64,000 nt of DNA from Tribonema minus (GCA_017506865.1 JAFCMP010000189.1:31268-95267); one strand, 5' to 3'. Shown: positions 40,836 to 54,000, counted from the stretch's first letter. Notes: a model not told the origin generated them from the letters alone. Translations and numbers: made by a program.

Positions 40836-43800
40836 TCATTTGCTTTTAGGGCTAGGGTTGAAGTTGAAGCGCGTGCAGCACTTCAACAGGAGCGTGCACC
40901 AGGTGAACTTACCGGTCCTGGAACTCCGTAGCCCCCTGCTGCACTTGAAGTTAGGTTGCGCGCACACAGCAGGCAAATGTACCGGACCTGGCACTCATCG
41001 CCCCTGCTGCACTTGCATGTACCGGACCAGGCACTCATCGCCCCCTGCTGCACTTGCAGTTAGGTAACATTGAGGCTGTGGGGTTCACTCGTATTTTCGC
41101 ATGGGGAACTGAATGCGTGGCTGTGGCAGATACGACCACAGCACAGGCATCGCAGACTCAAAACCGCGGTGGCAATAAATTTGAACCGGGGTGCTGGACC
41201 CCGTTTGAAGCGTGGCAGCGGCTCAGCCACCGCGTTTGTTTCCCTTTCGTCTGTGCAGAGCAGTATCCACAGAGCACCGTGGTAGAACCCCCGGGGAGCA
41301 GATGCGCTACAGGTAAGGCCGTCTTTTATGAGGAGCAAAAGTCCCATTTCAAAGCGGATCGGGCGCCGCCGCATTGAGCCTGCGCCATTTCAACGTCACC
41401 AGTTCTGCGCCTTTTCGTTTTGAAAGATCCTTGCCGATTGTGTTCGCCCAATTTCGTTGATTGATTTCCTCATTTTGAGGCAAAGTCCAGGTCACTTTCC
41501 TTCGAAGCTGGCGTGGAATTAGAACCAGTTCCGGGCCCGATTCTGATCGATGGATTTGAATGCCATAAAAGACAGCCTTAGAGCAAGGGTCAGAACTGGG
41601 GTTTAGGGTTGGCAAGAGGGAGCTAACCCAATTCCAGCACTTCAGCTTAGGGGTTAGAGTTCCATACATACCTGGGTGAGAGGCTGAGGCCATGAGGGCT
41701 CCACAGCGGCCTCACGGCCTGCTGATGTTGATGTTGAACTTGAACTTGAAGTTGATGTGAGTACGGCACCGCCGCCGCAGCGTCCCCTCCCGTCGCGCCG
41801 GCGGGGGCGCCGCCGCTGCAGGGTAGCAGCGCGAAAGGGCATTTCGGTCGCAGCAGTCGAATGAGCAAGGTATTCACTGCCGGAGCATGGCCGCTTGACA
41901 CAACGCGGCCTTGCGTAGGCTTCACGACACGTGCAGACTGAGCTCTGCCCCGTAGGTCACCGCCTAATGGCACTATCAAGGAGCACATGCAGACGTGAGC
42001 GCAGTCTCGAGAGTCTAAGTTATCAACTCAGCATTGACCCCGAGTCACCTGCTGATTGCACTTGCAGAGCACTGTTTCAGAAGCCCCACTATGCAAATTC
42101 GCCGCTGCAGCAGCGCGAACATGCGTTTCAGTTGCAGCAGTCAAATGAGCAATGTATCCACTGCCATGAAACGTGAGCATACGCCTGATGGCACTTCAAC
42201 TGGGGCCCTTGGCAATTTCGAGACCAGATTCAGAGTCTGCGCCTAGTGGCTCCAGATGGCGCTAAAGTGCATTTCAGTCGCAGCACCCAAATGGGCAAGG
42301 TGTCTGCTACCTGCGCATCGCCGCTTGACGCAACGCGCGGCCTGCCCTAGGCTTCGAATACACTGAGAGCATTGAACTGCGGGTCCTCGCTGAGCCCTGA
42401 CTCACCCGCTGAGTAATGTGGAGGAGCACCATATATACAAACTGAGCGCTGACTCAAGAGCTCCACCATGCAAAATCAAAATCAGAGTCAGAGTCGTCAT
42501 GGAGCCCCGTCGGCGGTTGTGTGTGGGTGATCGTGACTGTTCGCGACAGATTTGACGGGGCCCAATGCGAAATGGAAGGCCTGGCCTGAGCGCTGACTCA
42601 CCTGCTGAGCGCTGAGCACTCACACACTGAGCGCTACCCTGTGAGGCCTTGCCTGAGCGCTGACTCAAGTGTTGAGCACTGATGCAGAGCACTCACAGAC
42701 TGAGCACTGACAAAAAGTCCCCACAAACCTCCTCAAAATGAGCGCTGACTCACCTGCTGAGCACCGTGTCGCGCGTCGCGGCGGCGCCCGCGGCGGGCGG
42801 ACTGATCACTGACTCTAGAGTCCTCAAAAAATGAGCGCTGCCTCACCTGCTGAGCACTGACGCAGAGCGGTCACAGACTGAGCGCTGACTCAAGAATCCT
42901 CAACTCCAAGCGCGCCTGTTGAGCGCTGATGCAAAGCACTCAGACTGAGCACACACACCGACTCAAGAGTCCTCACGTTTCAGCGCTGACGCACCTGCTG
43001 AGCACTGTGTCGCGTGTCGCGGCGGCGCTCGCGGCGGGCGGACTGAGGCTGCTGCCCACGCCGCTGCTGCCGCTGCAACGGGACGGGAGGCGACGCGCAG
43101 CGCACACGGGTGTGATGGTTAGGCAATGCAATTGGCATGTCATACAGAGGAGAGACGCATGAGGGTATATCATATTATTGGTGTGGGTGTCAAAAGAAAA
43201 AGTATACTCCAGTGTTCTTGAAATATGCCTTCAACTAGAACATTTGGGACTCTCACAAGAACTTGTCGAATTAACTTGCGCAGGGCGCGCGCAGGCTGCT
43301 GTGCTTATCAATTGTTCATGTTGATGTTCGCCATGGTGCTCTTTCCCAAACACACTTGGAGTCATGTCCAATGTTGCTGCAGCAAGGCAGAGCTTGGCTT
43401 TCACAAGGCACGCCGGTGCCGATTGCCTTGTTGCTATTCGCCAGTCACCTTGGAAGCGCGATGAAAGCGATCGAGGCCGTATCGCCCCTAGCCCTAATCC
43501 TAACCCCATCCCGAACCCACACCCCCGTCTCTCACCCTAACGCTAACCCCAATCCAACCACACTTATAAGAGTGCGTGCCTGCGCTGACCTGTCAAGCAC
43601 CATGCAAGCAATCAAGGCTGCAAATGCTCTGCGCGTTTTTCCGTGCGCCGGCAGCATTACAAGGTGCACATACTTCATCCTTCAAGTACTTGCAATGCAC
43701 GACGCAGACCCTAACCCCTAAACCTTATCCTAACCCTGTGCTGTCTACATGCTGTACCGTGCGCTGCGGCACAGCATTGCGGGGTGCACATACTTGAAGT

Positions 43801-46800
43801 GCACATTCTTGAAGTTGCCGCAAGCGCGAGCGCGCTCTTCACTAACTGACGCCTTGAGCACAGCACCATTGCAAGACAAGTGCTCGGGGCGCGATTTGCG
43901 GCAAGGAAGGCGCGCGCATTTGTGTGCTGACCTTTCGAGCATGGTGGACGTGCTGTGACGCGCGTTGCTGGTGGAGAGGTGGGCCATGGTGGAATTTCTG
44001 CAAAACGCACAGCAGCAGCAGCAAGGGCCACAGCGAGCAACGCATCTACATAAGTTCGCACTGTCATCAGAGATTCACAGCCAGCACGAGAAGCGATCTC
44101 GGGGCATGCGCTAGCAACGTGCATGCGCTGTCGGGATGGCGGTTGGGATGTGGTTGACACAGCAGCGCTCAGCACATGTTGAGGTGGGCCATGGTGGAAT
44201 TTCTGCAAAACGCACAACAGCAGCGGCAAGCCACAGTGAGCAACGCAGCTACGTTTGCACTCTCAGCAGGGATTCGCAGGCAACACAAGCATGTGCTTCT
44301 TTTTTCCTTTTGGACGGGAAGCGCGAAACGCACAGCAGCAGCAGCAAGGGCCACAGCGAGCAACGCACCTAAGTTCGCACTGTCATCAGAGATTCACAGG
44401 CAGCACAGAGGCGTTCTCGGGCCGTGCGCTGACGGCGTGCATGCGCTGTCGGGATGGCGGGTCGGGATGTGATTGACACAGCAGCGCTCAGCACATGTTG
44501 AGGTTGGCTTCCCATGACCACTGGTGACGTGCCGCATCAGACAGGTTTTGGTCACATCAATCAAGGTCTTGGGTAACCTTGCTACAGCGGCCTCTGTTGG
44601 AGGGAAACGGGCCTGCCATACTGTTTTCCATTTGTCCCTGAACTTTAACATGGCTGTCGGGGCGACATGCGGGCTTGGGGGGTTGACGGAGGCGCTACGC
44701 ACACGTTGAGGTTCGCCCTTCCATGAACACTGGTGACCTGCCGCATCAAACGCTTTCTGCCAGTTCCAACAACGTCGCGGATGTCTTCGCTGCAGCGACC
44801 TCTGCTGGAGGAAAACGAGCAGCCTAGTCTTCTCCTCCTGCCCCTCAACTTCAACTTGAACTTGAGGTTGAACTTCAACTTGAGCTTGAGGCTCACCGTC
44901 TTTGCCCAAGCGGACGCAGGTGCTTGTCCAGGTACATCGGGTCCACGTCCCAGAGCAGCTGCGAGCGATGGCAGCGATCACCGCAGAGCATAATAAGCGT
45001 TAAGGCTGTGTTTTGTTGCAGGTAAGGATGAGAGTTGAGGTAGGCTTAGATTTGGCCATACGGGAACGATAGAGAGGGAAGTGCCCTTCCGCAACTGAGC
45101 CATTCCCTAATCCCGGCCCCCCAGGTCCAATGAACAAAGGGTCAAATGCAAGCTGGTACCCTTTCCCAAACCAGTACATCAGCTCCATGTCCCAGAGCAG
45201 CTGCGAGCGATGGCAGCGATCAGCACAGAGCACCTTTGGCGTGAAAAGTATGCATAGATATTGAATTGCGTTAAGATTACAGGTAGAGGTACGGTGCGGC
45301 GTGTTACAGGATTGAGTATCAGCGTCGCTCGCAGCTGCTTTGTACTGCGTCCCAGAGCAGTTGCAAGCGATGGCGGTGATCAGCACATACAGCCATCAGT
45401 GATGAGGGCTGGTATAGGTATAGATTTGCGCTAGGATTAAGGTAGATGTGGGGTAAGGCGCTACACGGGGACGACAATCAGCGTGCAACGTGCAGGTTTA
45501 GAATACAGAGTCGTTTGCGACAAAGCGTTGGATTCCCGGTTCAGTAGAGATCATCTGGGCTTGGTCGCATGCAGCGCCGCCGCGGCCGCTATGACATCGG
45601 ATGCCATACCTGCATACCCATGGTCCTGTGCACACAGGAGCAAACATCATTCACCAAAGACCATTCTCAGGGTTAGACTTAGGGTTAGCCAACTTCCGGC
45701 ACGTCTTTGCGAGCCCCACCAATACTGCGTCTGACCCTTAGTCTGCCCCTCACCCATACTCTAACCCTAACCCGCCCAATCAGCATAGCATCTGCAAGCC
45801 TCAAGCTGAGCTATTTTCCAACCCTGACCCTGGCCCTCGATCAAATGAGCACAGGGTAAAATGCGAGCCTTTGCCCTTGCCCTAGCCCTTTCCAAGCCCT
45901 AGACGACGAGCGCGCATAACCTCATCGCAACCCTCATCCTACAAACGCGCGGCGCCCGAACCTGCACCGTGCAGCGCACGCTGCATTCCAGAAGCAGTTG
46001 CATGACCACTGCCTGTCCTGCGCGCAGCACCGTAAAGGCGCCGTAAACCCATGCCCTAACTCTGTAACCCCACAAGCGCGCAAAGCCGCAACTGCACCGT
46101 AAACCCCAACCCTGACCCTGACCCTGACTCAAACCTAACCCTACAAGCGCGCAGCTGCACGCACACACAGCACGCCCCGCACAGCACTGCTGCCCCTGAA
46201 CCTGACCCATACTGTGCCGTTCGCCCAACCCACGCCTGTGAGCACGCACAGCTGCACCTGCACCGTGCAGCGGGGGGCGCTGCAGTCGAACAGCTTGGTT
46301 AGGCTAACCCTAACCCTAACGCTAACCCTAACCCTCCACGCTCGACGCTGCTGCCGCCACGCGCCCCCTCACGACCAACCCCATCCCTAAGGCCACACCT
46401 GGTCAGCATAGCATCAAACTCATGCCTACCCCAAAAACCTAATCCCCTTTTCTGAGCCCTAGCCCTACTCAAGGCGACGAGCGCGGATAGCCTCAAACCC
46501 TAGCCCTAACCTAACCCTATGCGTGTGCGGCAAGCGCACCTACACTGTGCACCAGGTACATTGCAGTTAAGCAGCAGCTGCATGGCCACCGCCCGCCCCG
46601 CGCGCGGCACCATAACCCTAGTCCTTAGCCTGGCTCTGTAACCCTACAAGCGTGAAAGCCGCAACTGCACCGTGCAGCACCGTGTCCCTCACCTACCCCG
46701 TATACTGTTGTTCTCCTGACCCGTTGACCCCTACCGCTACGGGCCCACCTGCACCGTGCAGCGGACGCTGGAGTCAAGCAGCAGCTGCGCCCCCACCGCC

Positions 46801-48347
46801 CGCCCCCCCCGCGCACGGCACCGCCGCCGCCACGTGGCCCCCCTTAAGACCAAACCCCAACCCCAAGGTCACACCACCCGGTCAGCATCGCATCAAACTC
46901 ACCCTTACCCCTAACCCTAACCCTACGAGCGCACCTGCACCGTGCACCGGACGCTGCAGCTACGCGCCCCCTTGCAACCAACCCCAACCCTACGGCCACA
47001 CGCGGTCAGCATAGCACCAAACTCAACCCCCCCCCCCCGCGCGTCGCCACCCCCCTAATCCCTACCCCTACAAGCGAACCTGCACCGTACAGCGCACGCT
47101 GCAGTCCAGCTGCAGCTGCACCCCCACCGCCCGCCCCGCACCACACCTGGTCGGGCATAGCATCAAACTCAAGCCTACGCCTACACCTAACACCCCCCCC
47201 CCCCCCCCCCCATTACTCCCTTCCCCCACAAGCGCACCTGCACTGTACACCGCACGCTGCAGTCCAGCAGCAGCTGCACCCCCACCGCCCGCCCCCCCGC
47301 GCGCGGCACCGCCGCCGCCACGCGCCCCCCCCCGCGCCCCGCCCCCAGCGACAGCCTGTGCCAGTTTCCGCCGCTCCTGGGGTTAGCGTTGGGGCTAGGG
47401 TTACCGGCGACACTGCTCCGCGAGCTCCCCACGCCCGCCGCCGCTGCCGCCGCCGCCGCCACCATCGCCAGCGCTGCCGGCGACTGAGGGGATGTGGCGT
47501 GGGGGGGGTGGGGGGAGGAGGAGAGGTGGGGGGACGCCGCCCCCCCCTGGAGGCCGGGGTAGGTGTCCTGGGTGGTGGCGCGCACGCTTGCTTGCCTGCG
47601 CCGCGCAGCGGGGGCAGTCGAGAGGTGAAATGTTGAAGTTGGAGGTTGATGTCGCAAAGTACAGCATGCATGCATCAACTGTCTGATTGATCATTAGGGG
47701 CGTAGGACGACCAGCCTGTCGCGTACGGTTTCCACGATTGCCTTCGCGCCAGTACCACGCCCAAGTCAAGTGCTGGGCCGCCTGGGCGCGTCTGCGCCTA
47801 ACCCTTACCCTACCCCTGAGCACACGCAACGCTCAGCAGCAGGCGCGCGCGCGGTTCGTCGTACCCATTGCCAGCAGGTCTCCCACAGTGGGGTTGGGGT
47901 CAGAGGGGAGCGTTCCCTTCAGACACACACGCGCCTGTTGCGTGATACTGCTAAGAGTGCCCTACGCGTGCGCGTCGCCTGCTACTACTGAGACTCGCAG
48001 TGCTGGCTCCCGCACCGACGCTGGCACCTTGAAGCGACACGAATCACGCACCCAACCACAACTCAGGGTGAGGGTCGGCGGGGCCGCGCGCGTGACTGCC
48101 AGCGCGCAAGAGTAAAGCCACATGCCTTCGTGTACGCGCAACGCAGGCGCGGCGCCTGAACAAGACTCACCTGACCATGGCCGGCAGCGCCGCGCGCGCG
48201 ACCGGCTTGGGCGGGTGCGCCTGACGCGTGTGGACGAGCGCCTGCAGGTGGTTGCGCGCGAGGGGGCGCAGGATGGCCACGCGGTGCCCCAGACCGCGCA
48301 GCGCGACGATGCGCCGCGTTTCCAGCGCCGCGCGCAGCCCGCACACC
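40836..48347 (-). CDS. Unrecognised multi-exon gene (partial model)
   Basis: Exon-like segments, judged by splice signals, junction copies and open frames, in transcript order: 48171-48347, 47865-47947, 47727-47781, 47238-47595, 44897-44958, 44738-44804, 43932-43997, 42995-43072, 41672-41876, 40836-40938. Phases agree for the first five (AILRPLARNHLQALVHTRQA; LPSDPNPTVGDLLAMG; VGVQLLLDCSVRCTVQ; LLWDVDPMYLDKHLRPLG). They also agree among the last five if read WNWQKAFDAAEIPPWPTSP, NTLLIRLLRPKCPFALLPC, RTGKFTWCTLLLKCCTRF and TGA at 40836. The phase does not match between 44897 and 44804, so an exon edge is wrong there, or there are two genes. An ATG in a good context (ccaccatgg, 43987) opens another frame. 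The N-terminal exon is not found. No family recognised. Confidence 0.4.
40945..41062 (-). repeat. Acceptor-junction copies of orphan gene last exon (2 copies)
   Basis: Minus-strand aagtgcag|caggggg-cgatgagtgcctggtccggt at about 41010-41060 and 40965-41008 repeats the start of the last exon (aagtgcag|cagggggctacggag, 40938). Confidence 0.75.
42095..42355 (-). repeat. Acceptor-junction copies of orphan gene exon at 41672-41876
   Basis: Copies at 42110-42165 and 42258-42352 repeat the exon start tgaataccttgctcattcga-ctgctgcgaccgaaatgcc and the preceding gcgtcaagcggc intron end. One copy has tcatttgac, an in-frame stop in the exon's EYLAHSTAATE frame. Confidence 0.75.
42395..42990 (-). repeat. 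Donor-junction array of orphan gene exon at 42995-43072 (5 or more copies)
   Basis: The exon end (cgacacagtgctcagcag|gtgcgtcagcgct) recurs near 42750-42800 (the best copy, 50 nt of exon kept), 42840-42865, 42905-42935, 42595-42620 and 42405-42420. The spacers are gagcgctgactc/gagcactca repeats. Confidence 0.85.
43580..43620 (-). repeat. Donor-junction copy of orphan gene exon at 43932-43997
   Basis: Minus-strand catggtgcttgacag|gtcagcgc repeats ccatgctcgaaag|gtcagcac (true donor at 43932). Confidence 0.6.
44170..44510 (-). repeat. Acceptor-junction copies of orphan gene exon at 43932-43997 (3 copies)
   Basis: gttttgcag|aaattccaccatggcccacc is repeated at 44176-44215 with the same tgctgctgtgcgttttgcag context. 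The flanking ctgtgaatctctgatgacag and gcagcagcag blocks recur at 44320-44400 and 44480-44510. Confidence 0.8.
44515..44650 (-). repeat. Junction copy of orphan gene exon at 44738-44804
   Basis: Minus-strand tttccctccaacagaggccg-ctgtagc, with ctgatgcggcacgtcaccag at its other end, is a decayed copy of the whole exon and both its junctions. The donor G is mutated (cac|gtcacc instead of cag|gtcacc). Confidence 0.75.
45165..45390 (-). repeat. Acceptor-junction copies of orphan gene exon at 44897-44958 (2 copies)
   Basis: gctgccatcgctcgcag|ctgctctgggac (true site at 44958) is repeated at 45180-45230 and 45340-45385. Confidence 0.85.
45945..47160 (-). repeat. Donor-junction array of orphan gene exon at 47238-47595 (~8 copies)
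   Basis: The exon end (ggtgggggtgcagctgctgc, tggactgcagcgtgcggtgt, acagtgcag|gtgcg) recurs near 45955-46012, 46150-46180, 46250-46285, 46520-46610, 46660-46690, 46745-46815, 46925-46975 and 47075-47145. CCCTAA-type DNA fills the gaps. Confidence 0.85.
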
Positions 48348-48539
48348 CTGCAAGCATACATACATACCATGGTTGGCTGATGGGTGAGCCGACAGGCAAT
48401 GCACCTGACCCCATGGCAGGTACAAGGTGAGCTGCGTGAGCGGCCATTTCGCACGCGCAGGGGCCAGCATGGTGAGGTGATGAGTACGCGAGTCTGGGTC
48501 TGGCGACATGAATTAATGGCCTCGTGAGTCTGAGTCTGA

Positions 48540-49100
48540 GTCTGACGATGATGCGCCGCGTCTCCAGCGCCGCGCGCAGCCCGCACACCCTGTACGTAAG
48601 CATTCATATCGTGGTTGGCCGACAGTTGGACAATGACTGGTATGTGTCCATGTACACTTGCGTAAACGCATGGTAGTATGTATGTATGTATGTACGCGTT
48701 CGTACAGCATGCGTTTCCGAGACAGGCGACGATGCGCCGCGTACCCAGGGCGGCGCGCAGCCCGCACACCGTGAGAGGGTACATGCGTGCAATAGTATAC
48801 ATCAATGTATATACACACGGTTATTGGTGGAAGGCATTTGCGGCTAACCATCCCTTGTCACCTAGAGCTCAACGATCTCTTTGATTCGTTTTTCATACAT
48901 ATACATGCGTAATAGTATACATCAATGTATATATATATATAAATGCGTATTATGGCCGACGGCTGAGCCGACGATTACTGTCATGTACCCACTACAGCGC
49001 GAGTTGAGGAGTCTGTGAGTCTGAGTCTGGGTCTGGTCATGATGCGCCGTCTCCAGCGCCGCGCGCAGCCCGCACACCCTGGGAGCGTACATACATACCA
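48540..49100 (-). repeat. Acceptor-junction copies of orphan gene exon at 48171-48347 (3 copies)
   Basis: Minus-strand cag|ggtgtgcgggctgcgcgcgg-cgctgga-gacgcggcgcatcgtc is repeated near 48547-48600, 48728-48780 and 49039-49088, each preceded by a tatgtatg-type tract. The true acceptor is at 48347. Confidence 0.85.
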
Positions 49101-49615
49101 TATTTGGCCGACAATTAGACTGTAACCGACATCAATAGCGCGCGCAGTGCTCGGCACACACCATAACTATGGACCTCAGAGCCATGAACATGCACGTCGC
49201 GGCTGACGCGTCCACGGCGTGCTGGTATGTACGGTATGTAGTACGCACGGGTGTGTACGTATGTGTCGATGCGGGCCAGGTGGCGACGCAGCAGCGATGT
49301 CGCCCGCTACTTCGAGTGCAGAAGCGCATCCTGTAGCTTCAACTTTGTTGATACCGATTTCTATTGCGCTGACCCCAGCTGAAGCGGGTAGCATCATCTA
49401 TGCTCCGTTACCAGGCAGTCCAAGCAGGCGTGCCTTGTTCAGAGATGTGCGGCAAAGGTCCATCAAGATTACATTACATTGAGGTGCTCAGGGTATGTAT
49501 GCCTATACCTATACCTACCTACTCCACCTCCAGCCAAAGCTCAGCTGCTGCCGCTGAGTCGACGCCTGTGCGCTGACTACTGCGTCTGTAACCCTTACCC
49601 TAATTTCAGCCCTCG

Positions 49616-50092
49616 ATGTGTGCGACCAGGGTAGCGTGTGTGGCTTGCAAGCATGCTGATGGCGCACTTGCCCACATCATCAAAGATGTACTTCAGTTAT
49701 TGAAGTGTGCAGCCGCGTATGCCAACCATCTACCGGCAGGCGTTGGTCGACAGCGTCGGCAGCCTTGCTCAGGATTCATGTCAGCAAGTCGTGAGTCAGG
49801 CGCTGCGTCACATGCGATGAGCCTTGGCACCATCACGCCAGACAGTATTGGCAGTGGGGTACGAGCGGACAGCAGTAATGGCACCACACCTAATATGCTG
49901 CTGCTGAGCATCAGCACCAGCACCACTTCCATCGCTCCAAGCGGTGCGCTTCAACCGACCGCCGCGCGGGACTCCAAATCGCCTGCATACTGTAGCACAT
50001 CCTACGACGCCCTGCTGGTGGTTCTGAAGTCAACTCACCGCGATGCGAGAGCCGGCCTTCAAGAGGCATGGGCCATGGCTAAGGTGCACTGA
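49616..50092 (+). CDS. Orphan 158-aa ORF, unrecognised
   Basis: One uninterrupted frame with a Thr/Ser-rich middle (LLLSISTSTTSIAPSGALQP) and a helical end (DALLVVLKSTHRDARAGLQ). No domain or splice structure recognised. It lies between the divergent starts of the orphan minus gene and the ATG11-like gene. It may be chance or a retroelement fragment. Confidence 0.25.
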   Translation: MCATRVACVACKHADGALAHIIKDVLQLLKCAAAYANHLPAGVGRQRRQPCSGFMSASRESGAASHAMSLGTITPDSIGSGVRADSSNGTTPNMLLLSISTSTTSIAPSGALQPTAARDSKSPAYCSTSYDALLVVLKSTHRDARAGLQEAWAMAKVH

Positions 50093-51016
50093 TCGCACCG
50101 TGCGAGGCGAATGCTCTGGGCTCTGAATGCAGCGCGTGTCCTAAAACGCAGGATCTGCCCCCAGTCATGAGAAAAATGTGCCTCTGTGTGTCTCGTTCCG
50201 CCCGCATATGCGACATGCCTGTGCACCGCTGCAAGTGCCGACTGTCAAGTCGCCCACCTCACATGAACTGGTTACAGACCAAGGCTAGACACGTTTACTT
50301 TCGTATGAAAATTGTGTATAAGTTGCCGCTGTCATGTCGAAGAGTGATGCGACACGACTACCTACTGTAGTCGACCGCCCGCTCCGTGAAACACAGGCAC
50401 TTCGCAGATGTGTCGCTGCTGTCGACAACGGCATAATGCTCCTCGCCTGCAGGCCCCACGCTTGAATTACGTTACTCTCAAGCAGAACTGAGGCATCAGC
50501 GAATGTTGGGACAGCCTGGAACACCCTGATCGCTGCATTGCGTGCCACAGTCACTTTGCCTTGAAAAAAAAGTTCAGTCGGTTCTATTGCAGCGCGTACC
50601 GCGGGGTGCCACAGCGAAGCCAGAAACAAATTGCAGCGCCTTCACTCGCACAGGTGGAATGCGTCACAGGTATCAAGACCTTGCGTCAGACAGCGACGCC
50701 AGAAGGCGAAACATACCTGTGAAGGTCCCGAATAACTGCAGACACCCAGACCACCAGAACCGCCACCGCCACAATGACAACCAGGTTGTGCACCTCGGGT
50801 GGCAGCATGGGCATGCTGCTCTCCCCGCTCCCCATGGCAGCCGCTTGTCCTCCGCCGCCCCGCAACTACTTCCTTTCCTCTGAAAGGCGGCGGTATACAT
50901 ACTGTATCATGATGAGACCGTGGTCCCTCTTTTTTAAAACTTTTGCGATCCGCGCGGCTGCTCGTTCTCAGCTGCAGTGAAGTTGTGCGAGTCTCCGCGT
51001 TCACCGCAGCGTCATC
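50093..51016. other. Upstream region of the ATG11-like gene; no gene seen
   Basis: Only short overlapping ORFs on both strands. It presumably includes the promoter of the ATG11-like gene. No convincing regulatory motif was seen. Confidence 0.35.
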
Positions 51017-54000
51017 ATGGACGACTCCGAGCTCGCACCTGCTGGAGAATCCATGAACAACGAGATCCCTGCTGCTGCAGAGGTCCCTGCAGGATCTTCG
51101 GCAGAAAGCGACAGCGAACCGGATGAAGGCTGGCTCAGCGTCTGCCACGACGGCAGCTGCGATCCTCTGGCCACCCTAGATGCCAGCATTACACGCTTTC
51201 TAAGGGAGGGAGGCGGGTTCAGCGAAATCAGGTAGTTCAACACATCTTCTATGCGCGCATTGCAGTCGTTTGTTTAGCTGGCAGCAGTCCCATGCGAGCT
51301 ATCGGCTGTCGTGCTGCCAGCAAACGCTTGTTGCACTGTCTCTGGTTGTGTGTATGGCTTCATTACAGCTTTCAAGGCACACGACCCAATAGGTGTTCAC
51401 ACGTGTACTAAGCGCACGCACAGGCGACCGCTTTTGTGCAAGCCGTGCAAGTTTCCACTAAACTTGAGCAGGAATGCCAATCACCTGGGCAGACAGTATC
51501 TTGTAAGATCACACGCCTCGGCCCGTTTCAAATGTTTTGCCGGCCTCCGTCGATACGCAGGTTTAACCTGAGCATAGTGGTTGGTTGAAGTGGTTGCTTC
51601 AACCAACCATATACTTTTTGAACTCACAGCGTCGTCGGTCTGCCTGCAACCTCAGCTTGTGTTGCGGACTGCAGCTAACACCCAACGGCGCTTGCCGCCT
51701 TCCCTGCTCCGCTGCTGCAGCACGGTCGGCTCCGTCGCCGCCGCCGGCGCCTTCTCCCCCCCGCCGCCGCCCCCCCCGCCGCTGGGCATGCCGCGCCTCA
51801 CGCTGTCGCAGATCACACAGATCACCTCGGCGAGCGCCAGCCTTTGCGTCGAGCAGCAGACGCCCGGCGCAGCTTCGGCCTTCATGTGCAATGCTGATCT
51901 GGAGTCCGGCGCTGCGCCGGAGGCAGCAGCAGCAGCGGGACAGCGCTCCGATGCGCCGTTGAGCGCTGAGGCAGATGCGGCGGCAGCGGCAGCGGCGGCA
52001 GCGGCAGCGGCGGCAGCGGCAGCGGCGGCGCGGCACTCGGACGCGCTGCTGACGGCGCTGTGGCATGGGCCGCGCGGGCGCAGCGGCGCTGCTGCTGCCG
52101 CCGCCGCCGCCGCCGATGATGCCGCCGCTGCTGCTGCTGCTGCCACTGCTGCGGCTGGCGCTGCTGCTGAGGATGCTGGTGCCGCCGCCGCTGCTGCCAG
52201 TGCTGCTGACCGCGCTGCGGCAACGACTGTCGACGGCGCCGCTGCGGCCGCTGCTGCTGGCGATGGCGCCGCGGCAGCAGCACGGCTGCACGGCACTGCG
52301 GAGGCTGCGCTCAGCATGATGGAAAGTGGCGCATTCAGCGGCAGTGGCGGCGGCGGCGACACTGCGTACTTCAGCACCATGCTGCAGCAGCCGGCGGCAG
52401 CGCCCGTGCACTGCAGCGCCGGCATTTGTGAAGAGCCCGTTGCGCCGGCGCATGATGGTGCTTTGGCAGAGCAGGGGGAGCGCTGCTGCGACGAGCAGCA
52501 GCAGCAACGCGCAGCACAGCACTCCGCAGAGCAGCAGCGCTCACCGCATCAGGCAGAGCGCTGCTGCATCAAGCTGCAGCAGCGCCTGCGGCAGCAGCAG
52601 CATCGCCGCCAGCAGCAGCAGCAGGAGCAGCAGCAGCCGCAGCCGCGCCTGTCTCTGGTGCGCTCCGAGGCGACCTCAGAGGCGGACTTCGGCAGCGACG
52701 GCGACGACGAGGGCGACGACGGGCACGCGCTGAACAGCGCTGCCACCAGTCAGGAGGACTTGGTTGAAGTGGGGGCGGCGCAACTTGAAGTTGAGGCGCG
52801 GGAGGCGTTGGAGCAGCGGGCCGCGTGCGCAGAGGCGGAGGCTGCGCTCTGGCGCCGGCGCGCGGAACGCGCCGAGGAGGAACGGGATGCGCTGCGCAAG
52901 GTGAGGTTGAACCTTCAACAAAGCGAGCAGTACCTCAAGTTTGGACTTGCAACACAGTTGTTGCTAGGCAGCCTGCACAAGGTGAATTCAAAACTCCAAT
53001 ACTGTATTTCTACTAGATGTGGACACGCTGACCTGCGTGCGGAACGCGTCGAGGAGGAACGGGATGCGCTGCGCAAGGTGAGGTTGCGACTTCAACTGTG
53101 TACTTCTATCAATGTGTGGAAATGCTGACCGGCGCGGTGGAGATAGAGGAGGAATGCGACGTGCGCTGCGCAGAGGCATGTACCTCAAGTTTGAAGTTGC
53201 AGCACCCTTTTGTTCGCCAGCCTGCTGCTGCCGCAGCGGAGCGCCGTCTTTGCGCGCGTACACAAGCATTTTGCGTGCAACGTCACATTGAGTGTGCGCG
53301 GCGCGCGCCTCCTGCAACTTCTTGCTGGCGTGAACGACAGCAGTGTTGTGCAATGCGCGATCTCTCTCGCACCGCCACTGCGCTGCGCCACGCTGCGGCC
53401 GCTGTTGGCGCTGTGGCAGCGCTCCTGCAACTGGCGGCAGTGCTCTCCTCCTGAAGGCTCGGCAGCAGCAGCAGCAGCAGCAGCACTGTCACAGAGCTGC
53501 AGCGACGCCCTCGCCCAGAGCTGAGCGGTGCCACCCGCATCAAGCTGCGCGCGGCGTATCGTCGCTGCAGCCAGCGGCAATTATTGGAAGGCTTTCCGAG
53601 CGAGCAGCAACGCACGCCGCTGCCTGGGATTGGTAGCGTTGGACAAAAAAACATGACCCTGACCCTAGAGCAGTGACTTGTCGGCGGCTGGGATTATGGG
53701 CGCTGCCCCCAAAAGTGACTCAGACTCTTTTCACTCAAAGCGTTGATGAATATTCAACCAACGAGCTGCCACCCCCCCCCCCACCCCCCCTTCTCACCTC
53801 ATCGGCATGGACGAAAAGCACTGCCTCAGAAGCACTTTCAGCAAGCATTCATGATCTGTCCTATTCCAGCATTCATGATGTGTCCCATACCGCATGGAGC
53901 ACAAGTACTGCCCCCACAAGTAACGTCAAAGCATTAGCTGACCTGCGCCCCCCCCCCCCCCCCCCACAACCTATCCCATCAGGAATCTGCGTGGCAGCAG

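Noticed and set aside
51599..52522. Long minus-strand ORFs opposite ATG11-like exon 2
   Set aside because: Same reason: mirror frames of CAG/GCN repeats.
53497..53632. Possible extra coiled-coil exon (GATRIKLRAAYRRCSQRQLL) in the ATG11-like gene
   Set aside because: It reads well but ends in phase 1 while the next exon needs phase 0, and exon 2 joins exon 3 in phase without it.
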